Source of the DNA: Dryocola clanedunensis subsp. sulfonylureivorans
Lineage (GTDB): Bacteria > Pseudomonadota > Gammaproteobacteria > Enterobacterales > Enterobacteriaceae
Length of the DNA: 64,000 nt
Assembly: GCF_016756775.1 (NCBI RefSeq)
Contig: NZ_JAERMU010000007.1
Span: 1 to 64,000 of the forward strand
Reading direction: 5' to 3'
Part shown: positions 47,834 through 58,306 of the stretch, in pieces
Numbering within the stretch: the stretch's first letter is position 1
Layout: each line of letters starts with the position of its first letter
Program-made: the position numbers and the translations under genes
The notes under the pieces: model-generated
Databases searched by the model: none
The model's input: only the letters and a program-made list of their open reading frames with translations
What the model was told of the DNA's origin: nothing

Positions 47834-48412
47834 ATGTCTATACAGAACGCAATGCCTGGCTACGACGCCGTAAGCCAACTTTTGAACCAACAGGGCGTAG
47901 GCCTGACGCCTGCTGAAATGCACGGTCTGATCAGCGGAATGCTGTGTGGCGGCAACAAAGACACCAGCTGGCAACCGCTGCTGCATGACCTGACCAACGA
48001 AGGTCTGGCTTTCAGCCAGAACCTCGCCGACAGCCTGCGTCAGATGCACGGCGCGACGGGCGATGCGCTGGAAGACGACGGTTTTATGTTTCAGCTTTAC
48101 CTGCCGGACGGCGACGAAACCACGGTTTTTGACCGTGCTGACGCGCTGGCCGGCTGGGTTAACCATTTCCTGCTTGGCCTGGGCGTCACCCAGCCTAAAC
48201 TTGATAAGGTGACCGGCGAAACAGGTGAAGCCATCGACGATCTGCGCAACATTGCCCAGCTCGGCTATGACGAAGACGAAGATCAGGAAGAGCTGGAAAT
48301 GTCCCTCGAAGAGATCGTCGAGTACGTGCGGGTTGCCGCACTGCTGTGCCACGACACCTTTACCCGTCCGATGCCAACGGCACCAGAAGTGCGCAAGCCG
48401 ACGCTCCACTAA
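47834..48412 (+). CDS. ygfB: YgfB/YecA (UPF0149) family protein
   Basis: 192-aa acidic helical protein of unknown function, nearly always upstream of pepP. Conserved [35 protein letters not shown] and the acidic [17 protein letters not shown] prefer ATG 47834 by homology; ATG 47828, two codons earlier, is possible and neither has a strong ribosome-binding site. Confidence 0.94.
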   Translation: MSIQNAMPGYDAVSQLLNQQGVGLTPAEMHGLISGMLCGGNKDTSWQPLLHDLTNEGLAFSQNLADSLRQMHGATGDALEDDGFMFQLYLPDGDETTVFDRADALAGWVNHFLLGLGVTQPKLDKVTGETGEAIDDLRNIAQLGYDEDEDQEELEMSLEEIVEYVRVAALLCHDTFTRPMPTAPEVRKPTLH

Positions 48413-48433
48413 AATTTTGTCTCAGGAGGTGTG

Positions 48434-49750
48434 ATGAATCAGCAGGAATTTCTCCGTCGCCGCCAGGCGCTACTGGCGAAAATGGCCCCGGCCAGCGCCG
48501 CGCTAATTTTTGCGGCTCCCGAGGCGACGCGCAGTGCGGACAGTGAATATCCGTACCGCCAGAACAGCGATTTCTGGTACTTCACCGGGTTTAACGAACC
48601 CGAAGCGGTACTGGTGCTTATCAAAAGCGATGAGACCCACAACCACAGCGTGCTGTTCAACCGACTGCGCGATAAGACCGCGGAAATCTGGTTTGGTCGT
48701 CGCCTGGGCCAGGAAGCCGCGCCAGAGAAACTGGCGGTGGATCGCGCGCTGGCATTTTCAGAAATTGACGAGCAGCTGCCTCAGTTACTGAACGGCCTGG
48801 ACGTGGTTTATCACGCCCAGGGCGAGTACGGTTACGCAGACTCCATCGTCTTTGCGGGGCTGGACAAGCTGCGTCGCGGCTCTCGCCAGAATCTGAGCGC
48901 GCCTGCCACGCTGACTGACTGGCGGCCGTGGGTACACGAACAGCGCCTGTTTAAATCCGATGAAGAAATTGCCGTGATGCGCCGGGCCGGTGAGATCACC
49001 GCGCTGGCCCATACCCGTGCGATGGAAAAATGCCGTCCGGGCATGTTCGAGTATCAGCTGGAAGGTGAGATCCTTCATGAATTCAGCCGCCACGGCGCGC
49101 GCTTCCCGTCCTATAACACTATCGTTGGCAGCGGTGAGAACGGTTGTATTCTGCACTACACCGAAAACGAAAGTGAGATGCGAGACGGCGATTTAGTGCT
49201 GATTGACGCCGGGTGTGAATACAAAGGGTACGCGGGGGATATCACCCGCACCTTCCCGGTGAACGGCAAGTTCAGTGCGCCACAGCGCGCTATATATGAC
49301 ATCGTTCTTGAATCCCTTGAGACGGCGCTTAAGCTCTACCGCCCGGGGACTTCCATGCAGGAAGTGACCGGCGAGGTTATCCGCATTATGGTCCAGGGAG
49401 TGGTGAAGCTGGGCATTCTGAAAGGTGAAGTCGAACAGCTGATTGCTGATAACGCTCACCGCCAGTTCTTCATGCACGGTCTCAGCCACTGGCTGGGGCT
49501 GGATGTCCATGACGTAGGTTTCTACGGCGCAGATCGTTCCCGCGAGCTGGAACCCGGCATGGTTATCACCGTTGAGCCGGGGCTGTATATCGCACCCGAT
49601 GCGGATGTGCCAGCGGAGTATCGCGGTATCGGCATTCGTATTGAAGATGACATTCTCATCACCGAAGACGGCAACGAAAACCTGACGGCGAGCGTGGTGA
49701 AATCTGCGGATGATATTGAAGCGCTGATGGCGGCGGCACGTCAGCCATGA
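48434..49750 (+). CDS. pepP: Xaa-Pro aminopeptidase P
   Basis: 438-aa dinuclear-Mn2+ peptidase that removes an N-terminal residue before proline. Metal ligands are visible in LIDAGCEYKGYAGDITRTFPV (two Asp), MHGLSHWLGLDVHD (His), VEPGLYI (Glu) and IRIEDDILIT (Glu). The start is ATG 48434, about four bases after AGGAGG; GTG 48431 is too close. The stop overlaps ubiH by four bases. Confidence 0.97.
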   Translation: MNQQEFLRRRQALLAKMAPASAALIFAAPEATRSADSEYPYRQNSDFWYFTGFNEPEAVLVLIKSDETHNHSVLFNRLRDKTAEIWFGRRLGQEAAPEKLAVDRALAFSEIDEQLPQLLNGLDVVYHAQGEYGYADSIVFAGLDKLRRGSRQNLSAPATLTDWRPWVHEQRLFKSDEEIAVMRRAGEITALAHTRAMEKCRPGMFEYQLEGEILHEFSRHGARFPSYNTIVGSGENGCILHYTENESEMRDGDLVLIDAGCEYKGYAGDITRTFPVNGKFSAPQRAIYDIVLESLETALKLYRPGTSMQEVTGEVIRIMVQGVVKLGILKGEVEQLIADNAHRQFFMHGLSHWLGLDVHDVGFYGADRSRELEPGMVITVEPGLYIAPDADVPAEYRGIGIRIEDDILITEDGNENLTASVVKSADDIEALMAAARQP

Positions 49751-50925
49751 GCGTGATTATTGTTGGCGGGGGCATGACCGGCGCGACGCTCGCGCTGGCT
49801 ATTTCAAATATGACCGGGGGCAAACTCCCGGTGCATCTTGTTGAGGCCACTGAACCAGACTCTGTAGCCCATCCGGGTTTTGACGCCCGCGCAATTGCTC
49901 TCGCTCAGGGTACCTGTCAGCAGTTGACCCGCATCGGCGTCTGGCCCGCCATCTCGGACTGCGCCACGGCTATTACCACCGTGCACGTGAGCGATCGCGG
50001 GCACGCAGGGTTTGTGACGCTCGAAGCGGAAGATTATCAGATTGGCGCTTTAGGCCAGGTGGTTGAGCTGCACGATGTCGGCCAGCGTCTTTTTGCCCTG
50101 CTGCGTAAAGCGCCGGGCGTAACATTGCATTGCCCGCAGCGGGTCGCCTCATTCACTCGTGATGAAAGCAGCGTAAGCGTTACGCTGGATGACGGCACCG
50201 TGCTTGATGGCAAACTGCTCGTCGCAGCGGATGGCTCCCGTTCCGCTCTTGCGGCGCAGTGCGGTATCGTCTGGCAGCAGCAGGATTATCAGCAAATCGC
50301 GGCTATCGCCAACGTCACAACCGCTTTACCTCATAATAACCGGGCGTTTGAACGCTTTACCGAGCATGGCCCGCTGGCGATGTTGCCAATGTCCGACGGG
50401 CGTTGCTCGCTGGTCTGGTGCCATCCTCAGGATGCGCTGGAAGAAGTAAAAAGCTGGAGCGACGAGCGTTTCTGCGACGAGTTGCAAAGGGCGTTCGGCT
50501 GGCGTCTTGGCCGGATAACCCATGCAGGCTCGCGAAATATTTATCCGCTGGCCCTGACTACCGCCTCACAATCTATTTCGCATCGCGTGGCTTTGGTTGG
50601 CAACGCGGCGCAAACCCTGCATCCCATTGCCGGGCAGGGCTTTAATCTGGGCCTGCGCGATGTCATGTCGCTGGCGGAGTCCTTGCGTACCGCTTATCTT
50701 GCGCATCTTGACCCCGGCAGCTATCCCGTGCTGGCTGATTATCAGCAGCGCCGAAGCGCAGATAAAGCGGCAACCATCGGCGTCACCGATGGCCTGGTGC
50801 AGCTGTTTGCGAACCGCTGGGCGCCGCTGGTCGTTGGCCGCAATCTGGGCCTGATGGCGATGGAACATTTTACTCCGGCACGAGACGTGCTGGCACAGCG
50901 GACCCTTGGTTGGGTCGCGCGTTAA
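49747..50925 (+). CDS. ubiH: 2-octaprenyl-6-methoxyphenol hydroxylase UbiH
   Basis: 392-aa FAD-dependent monooxygenase hydroxylating the ubiquinone ring at C4. It has the GGGMTGATLALAIS dinucleotide motif (about 6-19), the central ADGSRS motif, and GNAAQTLHPIAGQGFNLGLRDV (about 285-306). ATGA overlap with pepP; 12 bases before ubiI. The pepP-ubiH-ubiI order matches K-12. Confidence 0.97.
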   Translation: MSVIIVGGGMTGATLALAISNMTGGKLPVHLVEATEPDSVAHPGFDARAIALAQGTCQQLTRIGVWPAISDCATAITTVHVSDRGHAGFVTLEAEDYQIGALGQVVELHDVGQRLFALLRKAPGVTLHCPQRVASFTRDESSVSVTLDDGTVLDGKLLVAADGSRSALAAQCGIVWQQQDYQQIAAIANVTTALPHNNRAFERFTEHGPLAMLPMSDGRCSLVWCHPQDALEEVKSWSDERFCDELQRAFGWRLGRITHAGSRNIYPLALTTASQSISHRVALVGNAAQTLHPIAGQGFNLGLRDVMSLAESLRTAYLAHLDPGSYPVLADYQQRRSADKAATIGVTDGLVQLFANRWAPLVVGRNLGLMAMEHFTPARDVLAQRTLGWVAR

Positions 50926-50937
50926 AGGAGAGTCAAT

Positions 50938-52137
50938 TTGCAAAGCGTTGATGTGGCGATTGTTGGTGGCGGTATGGTTGGCCTGGCGGTTGCCTGTGGT
51001 TTGCAGGGCAGCGGCCTGCGCGTGGCCGTGCTGGAGAATCATCTCCCGCAGCCTCTTGCACAGGATGCGCCTCCCGCCCTGCGAGTGTCGGCCATAAACG
51101 CTGCCAGCGAAAAGCTGCTGGCTCACCTTGGCGCATGGCCGCAGATAGCCCAGCGCGCCGCACCCTATCACGGTATGGCCGTATGGGATCAGGACAGCTT
51201 CGGGAAAATCGATTTCGACGATAAAACCTATGGCTTCAGCCATCTGGGCCACATCATTGAAAACGCGGTCATTCATCATGCGCTCTGGCAGCGCGCCGAA
51301 CAGTGCGCGGACGTCACGCTGATGGCTCCCGCTGAGCTACAGCAGGTTGCCTGGGGTGAAAACGAAGCGTTCATCACCCTGAAAGATGGGGCGATGCTGA
51401 CCGCACGCCTGGTTATCGGGGCCGATGGCGCCAACTCATGGCTGCGCAAGCAGGCGGATATTCCTCTGACGTTCTGGGATTACCGGCACCATGCGCTGGT
51501 CGCGACCATACGCACCGCTGAGCCGCACCAGGCCGTGGCGCGTCAGGTCTTCCACGGCGAGGGCATTCTGGCCTTCCTGCCGCTGTCCGATCCGCATCTT
51601 TGCTCTATTGTCTGGTCGCTGCCGCCGCAGGAAGCGGAGCGTATGCAGCAGGCAACGAATGAAGAATTTAACCAGGCGCTGAGCGTTGCCTTCGATATGC
51701 ATCTTGGTTTGTGCAGCGTTGAGAGCGAACGCCAGGTCTTCCCGCTGACGGGTCGCTATGCGCGTAACTTTGCTGCTCATCGTCTGGCGCTGGTGGGTGA
51801 CGCCGCCCACACCATCCACCCGCTGGCCGGGCAGGGCGTGAACCTTGGTTTTATGGATGCCGCCGAGCTTATTGATGAAGTTCGTCGCCTGCATCGTGAA
51901 GGCAAAGATATCGGACAGTATCTGTATCTGCGCCGCTATGAACGTAGCCGTAAGCACAGTGCCGCTATGATGCTGGCGAGCATGCAGGGCTTCCGCGATC
52001 TGTTTGCAGGCAGTAATCCAGCTAAAAAGCTGCTGCGTGACATCGGCCTTAAACTCGCGGATACGCTCCCGGGCGTGAAGCCTCAGTTAGTTCGTCAGGC
52101 TATGGGCTTGCAGGATCTGCCAGCCTGGCTTCGTTGA
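50938..52137 (+). CDS. ubiI: 2-octaprenylphenol 5-hydroxylase UbiI
   Basis: 399-aa FAD monooxygenase hydroxylating at C5 in aerobic ubiquinone synthesis (formerly VisC). It has the GGGMVGLAVACGLQ motif at the extreme N-terminus, GADGANSWLR, and GDAAHTIHPLAGQGVNLGFMDAAELI. The start is TTG 50938 behind AAAGGAGAG, aligning with K-12 MQSVDVAIVGGG. Confidence 0.97.
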   Translation: MQSVDVAIVGGGMVGLAVACGLQGSGLRVAVLENHLPQPLAQDAPPALRVSAINAASEKLLAHLGAWPQIAQRAAPYHGMAVWDQDSFGKIDFDDKTYGFSHLGHIIENAVIHHALWQRAEQCADVTLMAPAELQQVAWGENEAFITLKDGAMLTARLVIGADGANSWLRKQADIPLTFWDYRHHALVATIRTAEPHQAVARQVFHGEGILAFLPLSDPHLCSIVWSLPPQEAERMQQATNEEFNQALSVAFDMHLGLCSVESERQVFPLTGRYARNFAAHRLALVGDAAHTIHPLAGQGVNLGFMDAAELIDEVRRLHREGKDIGQYLYLRRYERSRKHSAAMMLASMQGFRDLFAGSNPAKKLLRDIGLKLADTLPGVKPQLVRQAMGLQDLPAWLR

Positions 52138-52164
52138 GCAATAGCGTTAACCCCGTCACATTTT

Positions 52165-52184
52165 CCTTCCCGACACCGGGAAGG
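52165..52184 (+). terminator. Hairpin after ubiI
   Basis: CCTTCCCG / CGGGAAGG with ACAC loop, 28 bases after the ubiI stop. No T-run follows, so termination may be weak or factor-assisted. Confidence 0.45.
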
Positions 52185-52466
52185 GAACCCCGCTTCTTGT
52201 TTGAAAAATTCTAATCCCAGAATAAATTTCGGATTACTTTTTTTAATGTCATGTTTTTATTGATGTAGTGAATTTGTTTCTGAAATGGTCGTAAATGTTA
52301 GCTAGTTCTAAAAACCCTCTTAAACACTTCCTGTTTATGCGTACCGCTTCGCATTTTTCCAGTTGAATACTCTGCATGCTGCTTCGCTTGTTTTGGTCAT
52401 AAGCTAATGGAATGACCGTTTCCCCCTTATGGTTTACGGGGCATATCAGTGGTAAGTTCAGATGAT

Positions 52467-52482
52467 AAGGTAACGTTTGCGT
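52467..52482. promoter_or_regulatory. PurR-like site in the gcvTHP leader
   Basis: AAGGTAACGTTTGCGT matches 13 of 16 positions of the PurR palindrome ACGCAAACGTTTGCGT, with a perfect right half. It lies about 90 bases before gcvT; PurR represses gcvTHP in E. coli. The wider 52138-52571 space (434 bp) is A/T-rich, contains scattered CTAAT words of the kind GcvA recognises (near 52213 and 52404), and holds no gene that I can see. Confidence 0.55.
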
Positions 52483-52571
52483 CGCGCCTGTAGCGGGAGC
52501 GGCACCGGGTTACGTCTGACGGACAGCAGGGCGTGAAAACGTCGTGCAACCAGATGGTTAAAGAGGAAAAG

Positions 52572-53669
52572 ATGGCTCAACAGACCCCTTTGTTTGAACA
52601 GCACAATCTCTGCGGCGCGCGCATGGTGGATTTTCATGGCTGGATGATGCCGCTGCACTACGGCTCGCAGATTGACGAACACCATGCGGTGCGCACCGAT
52701 GCGGGGATGTTCGATGTTTCCCACATGACCATCGTTGATTTACACGGCAGCCGCACCCGTGAATTCCTGCGTTATTTAGTCGCCAACGACGTCGCCAAAC
52801 TGACCCAGCCGGGTAAAGCCCTCTACACCGGGATGCTGACCGCCTCCGGTGGCGTTATCGACGATCTGATTATCTATTTTCTCACCGAAGACTATTTCCG
52901 CCTGGTGGTTAACTCCGCGACCCGCGAAAAGGACCTTGAGTGGATCACCCAGCATGCCGAGCCGTACGCCGTTGAAGTCACCGTGCGAGACGACCTTTCC
53001 CTGATTGCCGTGCAGGGGCCAAACGCCCAGGCTAAAGCGGCAAAACTCTTCAGCGAAGAGCAGCGCCAAGCGGTGGAGGGAATGAAGCCGTTCTTTGGCG
53101 TGCAGGCGGGCGATTTATTTATCGCCACCACCGGCTATACCGGTGAAGCGGGCTATGAAATTGCGATGCCAAACGAGAAGGCCGCAGAGTTCTGGGCGCA
53201 TCTGGTGGAAGCGGGCGTCAAGCCATGCGGCCTGGGCGCGCGCGATACGCTGCGTCTGGAAGCGGGTATGAACCTGTACGGCCAGGAGATGGACGAGGGG
53301 ATCTCCCCGCTTGAAGCAAACATGGGCTGGACCATCGCCTGGGAGCCTGCCGACCGTGATTTCATTGGCCGTGAAGCCCTTGAAGCACAGCGCGAAAAAG
53401 GCACCGACAAGCTGGTTGGCCTGATCATGACCGAAAAGGGCGTGCTACGTAATGAGCTGCCGGTTCATTTTACCGACGAGTCCGGCAACGTTTGCGAAGG
53501 GATCATCACCAGCGGGACATTCTCGCCGACGCTTGGCTACAGCATTGCGCTGGCGCGCGTTCCGGCGGGCATTGGCGATACGGCCATCGTGCAGATCCGC
53601 AACCGTGAAATGCCGGTAAAAGTCACTAAACCTGTTTTTGTTCGCGCCGGAAAACCCGTCGCGCAGTAA
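52572..53669 (+). CDS. gcvT: Glycine cleavage system T protein (aminomethyltransferase)
   Basis: 365-aa folate-dependent protein that moves the aminomethyl group from H protein to THF, releasing ammonia. It has [34 protein letters not shown], the [17 protein letters not shown] signature (about 223-239) and [16 protein letters not shown]. The start is ATG 52572 after AGGA. First gene of the gcvTHP operon. Confidence 0.98.
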   Translation: MAQQTPLFEQHNLCGARMVDFHGWMMPLHYGSQIDEHHAVRTDAGMFDVSHMTIVDLHGSRTREFLRYLVANDVAKLTQPGKALYTGMLTASGGVIDDLIIYFLTEDYFRLVVNSATREKDLEWITQHAEPYAVEVTVRDDLSLIAVQGPNAQAKAAKLFSEEQRQAVEGMKPFFGVQAGDLFIATTGYTGEAGYEIAMPNEKAAEFWAHLVEAGVKPCGLGARDTLRLEAGMNLYGQEMDEGISPLEANMGWTIAWEPADRDFIGREALEAQREKGTDKLVGLIMTEKGVLRNELPVHFTDESGNVCEGIITSGTFSPTLGYSIALARVPAGIGDTAIVQIRNREMPVKVTKPVFVRAGKPVAQ

Positions 53670-53691
53670 ATCTTGATTGAGGGTAAAAATA

Positions 53692-54078
53692 ATGAGCAAT
53701 GTGCCTAACGAACTGAAATACAGCAAAGAACACGAATGGCTGCGTAAAGAAGCCGATGGCTCTTACACCGTCGGCATTACCGAACACGCGCAGGAACTGC
53801 TTGGCGACATGGTCTTTGTGGATCTGCCAGAAGTAGGCTCCACCGTGAGCACCGGCGACGACTGCGCCGTTGCAGAATCCGTAAAAGCTGCATCCGATAT
53901 CTATGCGCCAGTCAGCGGTGAAATTATTGCCGTTAACAACGAGCTGGAAGGTAACCCGGAGCTGGTGAACAGCGAGCCGTACACCGGCGGCTGGATCTTC
54001 AAAATCAAAGCCAGCGACGAGTCCGAAATCGACGGCTTGCTGGACGCAGCAGCTTATGAAGCGCTGTTAGACGAGTAA
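53692..54078 (+). CDS. gcvH: Glycine cleavage system H protein
   Basis: 128-aa lipoyl carrier that shuttles the aminomethyl group between P, T and L proteins. The lipoylated Lys is in [19 protein letters not shown] (about residue 64). Start at [16 protein letters not shown]. 22 bases after gcvT. Confidence 0.98.
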   Translation: MSNVPNELKYSKEHEWLRKEADGSYTVGITEHAQELLGDMVFVDLPEVGSTVSTGDDCAVAESVKAASDIYAPVSGEIIAVNNELEGNPELVNSEPYTGGWIFKIKASDESEIDGLLDAAAYEALLDE

Positions 54079-54085
54079 AAAATTC

Positions 54086-54170
54086 GGCGGGTGACGCAAA
54101 GCTTACCCGCCCTACGATTTATCACCCAATCTGGTTTTGTAGGGTGGATAAGCGCAGCACCATCCACCGC
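54086..54170. repeat. Two REP-like units between gcvH and gcvP
   Basis: 54086-54116 (GGCGGGTGACGCAAAGCTTACCCGCC) and 54139-54170 (GTAGGGTGGATAAGCGCAGC...CATCCACC) fill the 124-bp gap inside the operon. Such units can protect the upstream gcvT-gcvH mRNA and lower gcvP expression. Confidence 0.7.
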
Positions 54171-54202
54171 TAAAGTTCCGCATGTTTCAGGAATCACCGC
54201 TC

Positions 54203-57076
54203 ATGACCCAGTCCTTACGTAGCCTAGAGAATCACGAAGCGTTTATCGACCGCCACATTGGCCCCTCCGCGCAGCAACAGCATGAGATGCTGGAAGCCGT
54301 GGGCGCAAGCTCGTTAAACGAACTCATCTCCACCATTGTCCCGGCAGATATTCAGCTCGCGCAGCCGCCACAGGTAGGCGAGTCTGCCACCGAATATGCC
54401 GCGCTGGCGGAACTGAAAGCGATTGCCAGCCGCAATAAGCGCTTCAAAACGTATATCGGGATGGGTTACACCGCGGTGCAAACGCCGCCGGTGATCCTGC
54501 GTAACATGCTTGAAAACCCAGGCTGGTATACCGCTTATACGCCTTACCAGCCGGAAGTCTCTCAGGGCCGTCTGGAAGCGTTGCTCAACTATCAGCAGGT
54601 CACGCTGGATCTGACCGGTCTGGATATCGCCTCTGCTTCCCTGCTGGATGAAGCAACCGCCGCGGCTGAAGCCATGGCCATGGCAAAGCGCGTCAGCAAG
54701 CTAAAGAATGCCAACCGTTTCTTTGTTGCGGCCGATATCCATCCGCAGACGCTGGACGTGGTTCGCACCCGCGCGGAAACGTTCGGCTTTGAAGTCATTG
54801 TCGATGATGCGGCAAAAGTGCTGGATCATCAGGACGTATTCGGCGTGCTGCTGCAGCAGGTTGGCACCACGGGTGAAGTGCATGACTACAGCGCGCTGAT
54901 TCAGGAACTGAAACAGCGCAAGATTGTGGTTAGCGTCGCCGCAGACTTTATGTCGCTGGTAGTGTTAACCGCACCGGGCAAGCAGGGCGCGGACATCGTG
55001 TTTGGCTCCGCACAGCGCTTCGGCGTGCCGATGGGCTACGGTGGCCCACACGCTGCCTTCTTCGCCGCCCGCGATGAATTCAAACGTTCCATGCCGGGCC
55101 GTATCATCGGCGTATCCCGCGATGCTGCCGGGCGCACCGCGTTGCGCATGGCGATGCAGACTCGCGAGCAGCACATCCGCCGTGAGAAAGCGAACTCCAA
55201 CATCTGTACCTCTCAGGTTCTGCTGGCAAACATTGCCAGCCTGTATGCCGTCTTCCACGGCCCGGCGGGCCTGAAGCGCATTGCGGGACGTATCCACCGC
55301 CTGACCGACATTCTGGCTGCTGGCCTGCAAAAAGGCGGCCTGACGCTGCGCCACAAGCACTGGTTCGACACGCTGTGTGTTGAAGTCGCCGATAAAGCTG
55401 CCGTGCTGGCACGCGCGGAAGCGCAGGAAATTAACCTGCGTAGCGATATCCTTAACGCGGTTGGCATCACGCTGGATGAAGCCACCACTCGCGAAGACGT
55501 GCAGGCGCTGTTCACCGTGCTGCTGGGCGATAACCATGGTCTGGATATCGACAAGCTGGACCAGGACGTTGCGGGCGACAGCCTCTCTATCCCGGCAGCG
55601 ATGCTGCGCGAAGACGAAATCCTGACCCATCCGGTATTTAACCGCTACCACAGCGAAACCGAGATGATGCGCTATATGCACTCCCTGGAGCGCAAAGATC
55701 TGGCGCTGAACCAGGCGATGATCCCCCTCGGCTCCTGCACCATGAAGCTTAACGCCGCGGCGGAAATGATCCCTATCACCTGGCCTGAATTCGCCGAACT
55801 GCATCCGTTCTGTCCGGCAAACCAGGCTGAAGGCTACCATCAGATGATCGCCCAGCTGTCCGACTGGCTGGTGAAGCTGACCGGCTATGATGCGCTCTGC
55901 ATGCAGCCAAACTCTGGCGCACAGGGCGAATACGCGGGCCTGTTGGCTATCCGTCGTTATCACGAAAGCCGCAACGAAGCGGGCCGTAACCTTTGCCTGA
56001 TCCCAAGCTCCGCGCACGGTACCAACCCGGCGTCAGCGCAAATGGCTGGCATGGATGTGGTCGTCGTGGCCTGCGACAAGCAGGGCAATATCGATTTACA
56101 GGATCTACGTGCTAAGGCCGAGCAGGCGGGCGATGCGCTCTCCTGTATCATGGTGACCTACCCGTCCACCCACGGCGTATATGAAGAGACGATCCGCGAA
56201 GTCTGCCAGATCGTTCATCAGTACGGCGGCCAGGTTTATCTGGACGGCGCGAACATGAATGCGCAGGTGGGCATCACCTCGCCGGGCTTCATCGGCGCGG
56301 ACGTTTCGCACCTCAACCTGCACAAAACCTTCTGTATCCCACACGGCGGTGGCGGCCCAGGTATGGGACCAATCGGCGTGAAAGCGCACCTGGCACCGTT
56401 TGTGCCGGGCCACAGCGTGGTGCAGATCGAAGAGATGCTGACCCAGCAGGGCGCGGTTTCTGCGGCACCGTTCGGCAGCGCCTCGATTCTGCCAATCAGC
56501 TGGATGTACATCCGTATGATGGGCGCGGAAGGGCTGAAGAAGGCAAGTCAGGTCGCGATCCTGAACGCCAACTACATTGCCAGCCGCCTGCAATCTGCCT
56601 TCCCGGTGCTTTATACCGGAGCGAATGGCCGCGTGGCGCACGAATGTATTCTGGATATTCGTCCGCTGAAAGAAGAGACCGGCATCAGCGAGCTGGATAT
56701 CGCCAAGCGTTTAATCGACTTTGGGTTCCACGCGCCGACCATGTCCTTCCCGGTCGCGGGTACGCTGATGGTTGAACCAACGGAATCAGAGAGCAAGCTG
56801 GAGCTGGACCGCTTCATCGACGCGATGCTGACAATCCGCACCGAAATCGACCGCGTAGCGCGTGGGGAATGGCCGCTGGAAGATAACCCGCTGGTTAACG
56901 CCCCGCACACGCAGGACGAAATCGTTGCTGACTGGGCGCATCCGTACACCCGCGAGCTGGCCGTCTTCCCGGCAGGCCACAGCAACAAGTACTGGCCGAC
57001 CGTGAAGCGTCTCGATGACGTATACGGTGACCGTAACCTGTTCTGCTCCTGCGTGCCGATGAGCGAATATCAGTAG
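54203..57076 (+). CDS. gcvP: Glycine dehydrogenase (decarboxylating), P protein
   Basis: 957-aa PLP enzyme that decarboxylates glycine and loads the aminomethyl group on GcvH. The two homologous halves are clear; the PLP Lys is in [24 protein letters not shown] (about 704-710), and [17 protein letters not shown] is conserved. The start is [14 protein letters not shown] by homology; a longer frame adds seven residues overlapping the REP-adjacent region. Confidence 0.98.
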   Translation: MTQSLRSLENHEAFIDRHIGPSAQQQHEMLEAVGASSLNELISTIVPADIQLAQPPQVGESATEYAALAELKAIASRNKRFKTYIGMGYTAVQTPPVILRNMLENPGWYTAYTPYQPEVSQGRLEALLNYQQVTLDLTGLDIASASLLDEATAAAEAMAMAKRVSKLKNANRFFVAADIHPQTLDVVRTRAETFGFEVIVDDAAKVLDHQDVFGVLLQQVGTTGEVHDYSALIQELKQRKIVVSVAADFMSLVVLTAPGKQGADIVFGSAQRFGVPMGYGGPHAAFFAARDEFKRSMPGRIIGVSRDAAGRTALRMAMQTREQHIRREKANSNICTSQVLLANIASLYAVFHGPAGLKRIAGRIHRLTDILAAGLQKGGLTLRHKHWFDTLCVEVADKAAVLARAEAQEINLRSDILNAVGITLDEATTREDVQALFTVLLGDNHGLDIDKLDQDVAGDSLSIPAAMLREDEILTHPVFNRYHSETEMMRYMHSLERKDLALNQAMIPLGSCTMKLNAAAEMIPITWPEFAELHPFCPANQAEGYHQMIAQLSDWLVKLTGYDALCMQPNSGAQGEYAGLLAIRRYHESRNEAGRNLCLIPSSAHGTNPASAQMAGMDVVVVACDKQGNIDLQDLRAKAEQAGDALSCIMVTYPSTHGVYEETIREVCQIVHQYGGQVYLDGANMNAQVGITSPGFIGADVSHLNLHKTFCIPHGGGGPGMGPIGVKAHLAPFVPGHSVVQIEEMLTQQGAVSAAPFGSASILPISWMYIRMMGAEGLKKASQVAILNANYIASRLQSAFPVLYTGANGRVAHECILDIRPLKEETGISELDIAKRLIDFGFHAPTMSFPVAGTLMVEPTESESKLELDRFIDAMLTIRTEIDRVARGEWPLEDNPLVNAPHTQDEIVADWAHPYTRELAVFPAGHSNKYWPTVKRLDDVYGDRNLFCSCVPMSEYQ

Positions 57077-57099
57077 CCTTAAGGGATGACGCGAGGTTT

Positions 57100-57131
57100 T
57101 GTAGGTTGGATAAGCAGAGCGTCATCCAACA
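57100..57131. repeat. REP-like unit between gcvP and ygfF
   Basis: GTAGGTTGGATAAGCAGAGCGTCATCCAAC palindrome in the 78-bp gap. Confidence 0.65.
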
Positions 57132-57154
57132 AAATTGTTTAGCGGGGAGGGGAT

Positions 57155-57898
57155 ATGGCAGTAGCATTAGTCACCGGCGGCAGCCGGGGGATTGGCAGAG
57201 TCACCGCCATCCTGCTGGCAGAAACAGGCTATAAGGTTGTCGTTAATTACCAGCGCAATAAGCAGGCCGCAGACGAGGTGGTGAATACCATTCGCGAGGC
57301 GGGTGGCATTGCGCTGGCTATCAAAGCGGACATTGGCGACGAGCTACAGGTGCTGGCGATGTTTGCCGAAATCGACAATGCCTTTGGGCCCGTCACCGCA
57401 CTGGTCAATAACGCGGGCATTCTCTTCCAGCAGTCCACTATCGAAAACCTGACCGCAGAGCGCATTAATCGCGTATTAGCCACTAACGTCACGGGCTATT
57501 TCCTTTGCTGCCGCGAGGCGGTGAAACGTATGGCTTATCGCCACGGCGGAGAAGGCGGAGCCATAGTTAACGTTTCGTCAGCCGCTTCTCGCCTGGGCGC
57601 ACCAGGTGAATATGTTGATTACGCTGCTTCTAAAGGCGCGGTAGATACGATGACAACGGGGCTTTCGGTAGAGGTTGCGGCGCAGGGGATCCGCGTTAAC
57701 TGCGTTCGTCCGGGGCTTATTTATACCGAAATACATGCTTCTGGCGGTGAGGCGGGGCGCGTAGATCGGTTAAAAGAGAGTTTACCTATGAAGCGTGGCG
57801 GGCAGCCGGAAGAAGTTGCGGAGGCCATCGTCTGGCTGTTAAGCAGCAAGGCGTCCTATGTGACCGGCAGTTTTATTGATGTGGCGGGCGGGAAATAA
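57155..57898 (+). CDS. ygfF: SDR-family NAD(P)-dependent oxidoreductase YgfF
   Basis: 247-aa short-chain dehydrogenase. It has the cofactor motif TGGSRGIGRVTA (about 7-18), NNAG (about 88-91), Ser in NVSSAAS and the catalytic YxxxK in YVDYAASKGA. C-terminal family tail SYVTGSFIDVAGG. Resembles glucose-1-dehydrogenase-like SDRs; the substrate is unknown. It keeps its K-12 position between gcvP and bglA, but here the second accessory block separates it from bglA. Confidence 0.93.
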   Translation: MAVALVTGGSRGIGRVTAILLAETGYKVVVNYQRNKQAADEVVNTIREAGGIALAIKADIGDELQVLAMFAEIDNAFGPVTALVNNAGILFQQSTIENLTAERINRVLATNVTGYFLCCREAVKRMAYRHGGEGGAIVNVSSAASRLGAPGEYVDYAASKGAVDTMTTGLSVEVAAQGIRVNCVRPGLIYTEIHASGGEAGRVDRLKESLPMKRGGQPEEVAEAIVWLLSSKASYVTGSFIDVAGGK

Positions 57899-57955
57899 AA
57901 AAGCAGCCTGGATAATAAGGGTAGGAGACCACGGGGGCATTATCCAGGCTGCGAA
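57893..57955 (-). terminator. Terminator of the cytochrome b561/MsrP-like/MXKDX operon
   Basis: GCAGCCTGGATAAT (57903-57916) pairs perfectly with ATTATCCAGGCTGC (57939-57952) over a 22-base loop. On the minus strand it is followed by TTTTTTATTT. The stem starts just after the MXKDX stop codon and overlaps the end of convergent ygfF. Confidence 0.85.
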
Positions 57956-57959
57956 AGCG

Positions 57960-58265
57960 TTAGTTCTTTTTCATCTCATCTTTAGACATATTATCTTTAG
58001 ACATCGCATCTTTGCTCATGCCGTCTTTAGCCATTGAATCTTTGCCCATGCTGTCTTTCGCCATGGAGTCTTTACCCATGCTGTCTTTGTGCATGCCGTC
58101 TTTCGCCATGGAGTCTTTACCCATGTTGTCTTTGTGCATGCCGTCTTTAGTCATTTCCATCTTGTCTTTCGACATATTATCTTTGCTCATATTATCTGCC
58201 GCATTGGCGCCAGCCATACCTAAAGCCAGAGCGGAGCACATCATCATTGCATATAATTTTTTCAT
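57960..58265 (-). CDS. Secreted methionine-rich MXKDX repeat protein
   Basis: 101-aa precursor. The signal peptide MKKLYAMMMCSALALGMAGANA leaves a mature chain of about 79 residues made of 14 units of M-x-K-D plus a variable fifth residue. It has 16 Met, no Cys and no hydrophobic core, so it is probably disordered. The DNA is a degenerate 15-bp tandem repeat. It is last in the operon with the MsrP-like molybdoenzyme and cytochrome b561. Known relatives carry the pentapeptide MXKDX repeat name. By analogy with the Met-rich peptide MrpX of Azospira, it may act as a sacrificial methionine oxidant sink; metal binding by the Met/Asp residues is an alternative. Confidence 0.85.
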   Translation of the reverse strand: MKKLYAMMMCSALALGMAGANAADNMSKDNMSKDKMEMTKDGMHKDNMGKDSMAKDGMHKDSMGKDSMAKDSMGKDSMAKDGMSKDAMSKDNMSKDEMKKN

Positions 58266-58306
58266 TTTTTCTTCCTTATTTCTTGCGTGAGGGTCGAGTG
58301 AATATA

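Noticed and set aside
54965-56017. 350-codon antisense ORF inside gcvP
   Set aside because: Lies wholly opposite a conserved region of gcvP whose codon pattern explains the lack of stops; the translation has no recognisable domain.
57960-58265. CRISPR-like array at the 15-bp repeats
   Set aside because: Repeats are contiguous and in frame with a coding sequence, without spacers or cas genes.
58012-58290. Antisense ORF across the MXKDX gene, rich in Leu/Met/Ser repeats
   Set aside because: It is only the complement of the tandem repeat. The minus-strand reading has a signal peptide, ribosome-binding site and an operon context.
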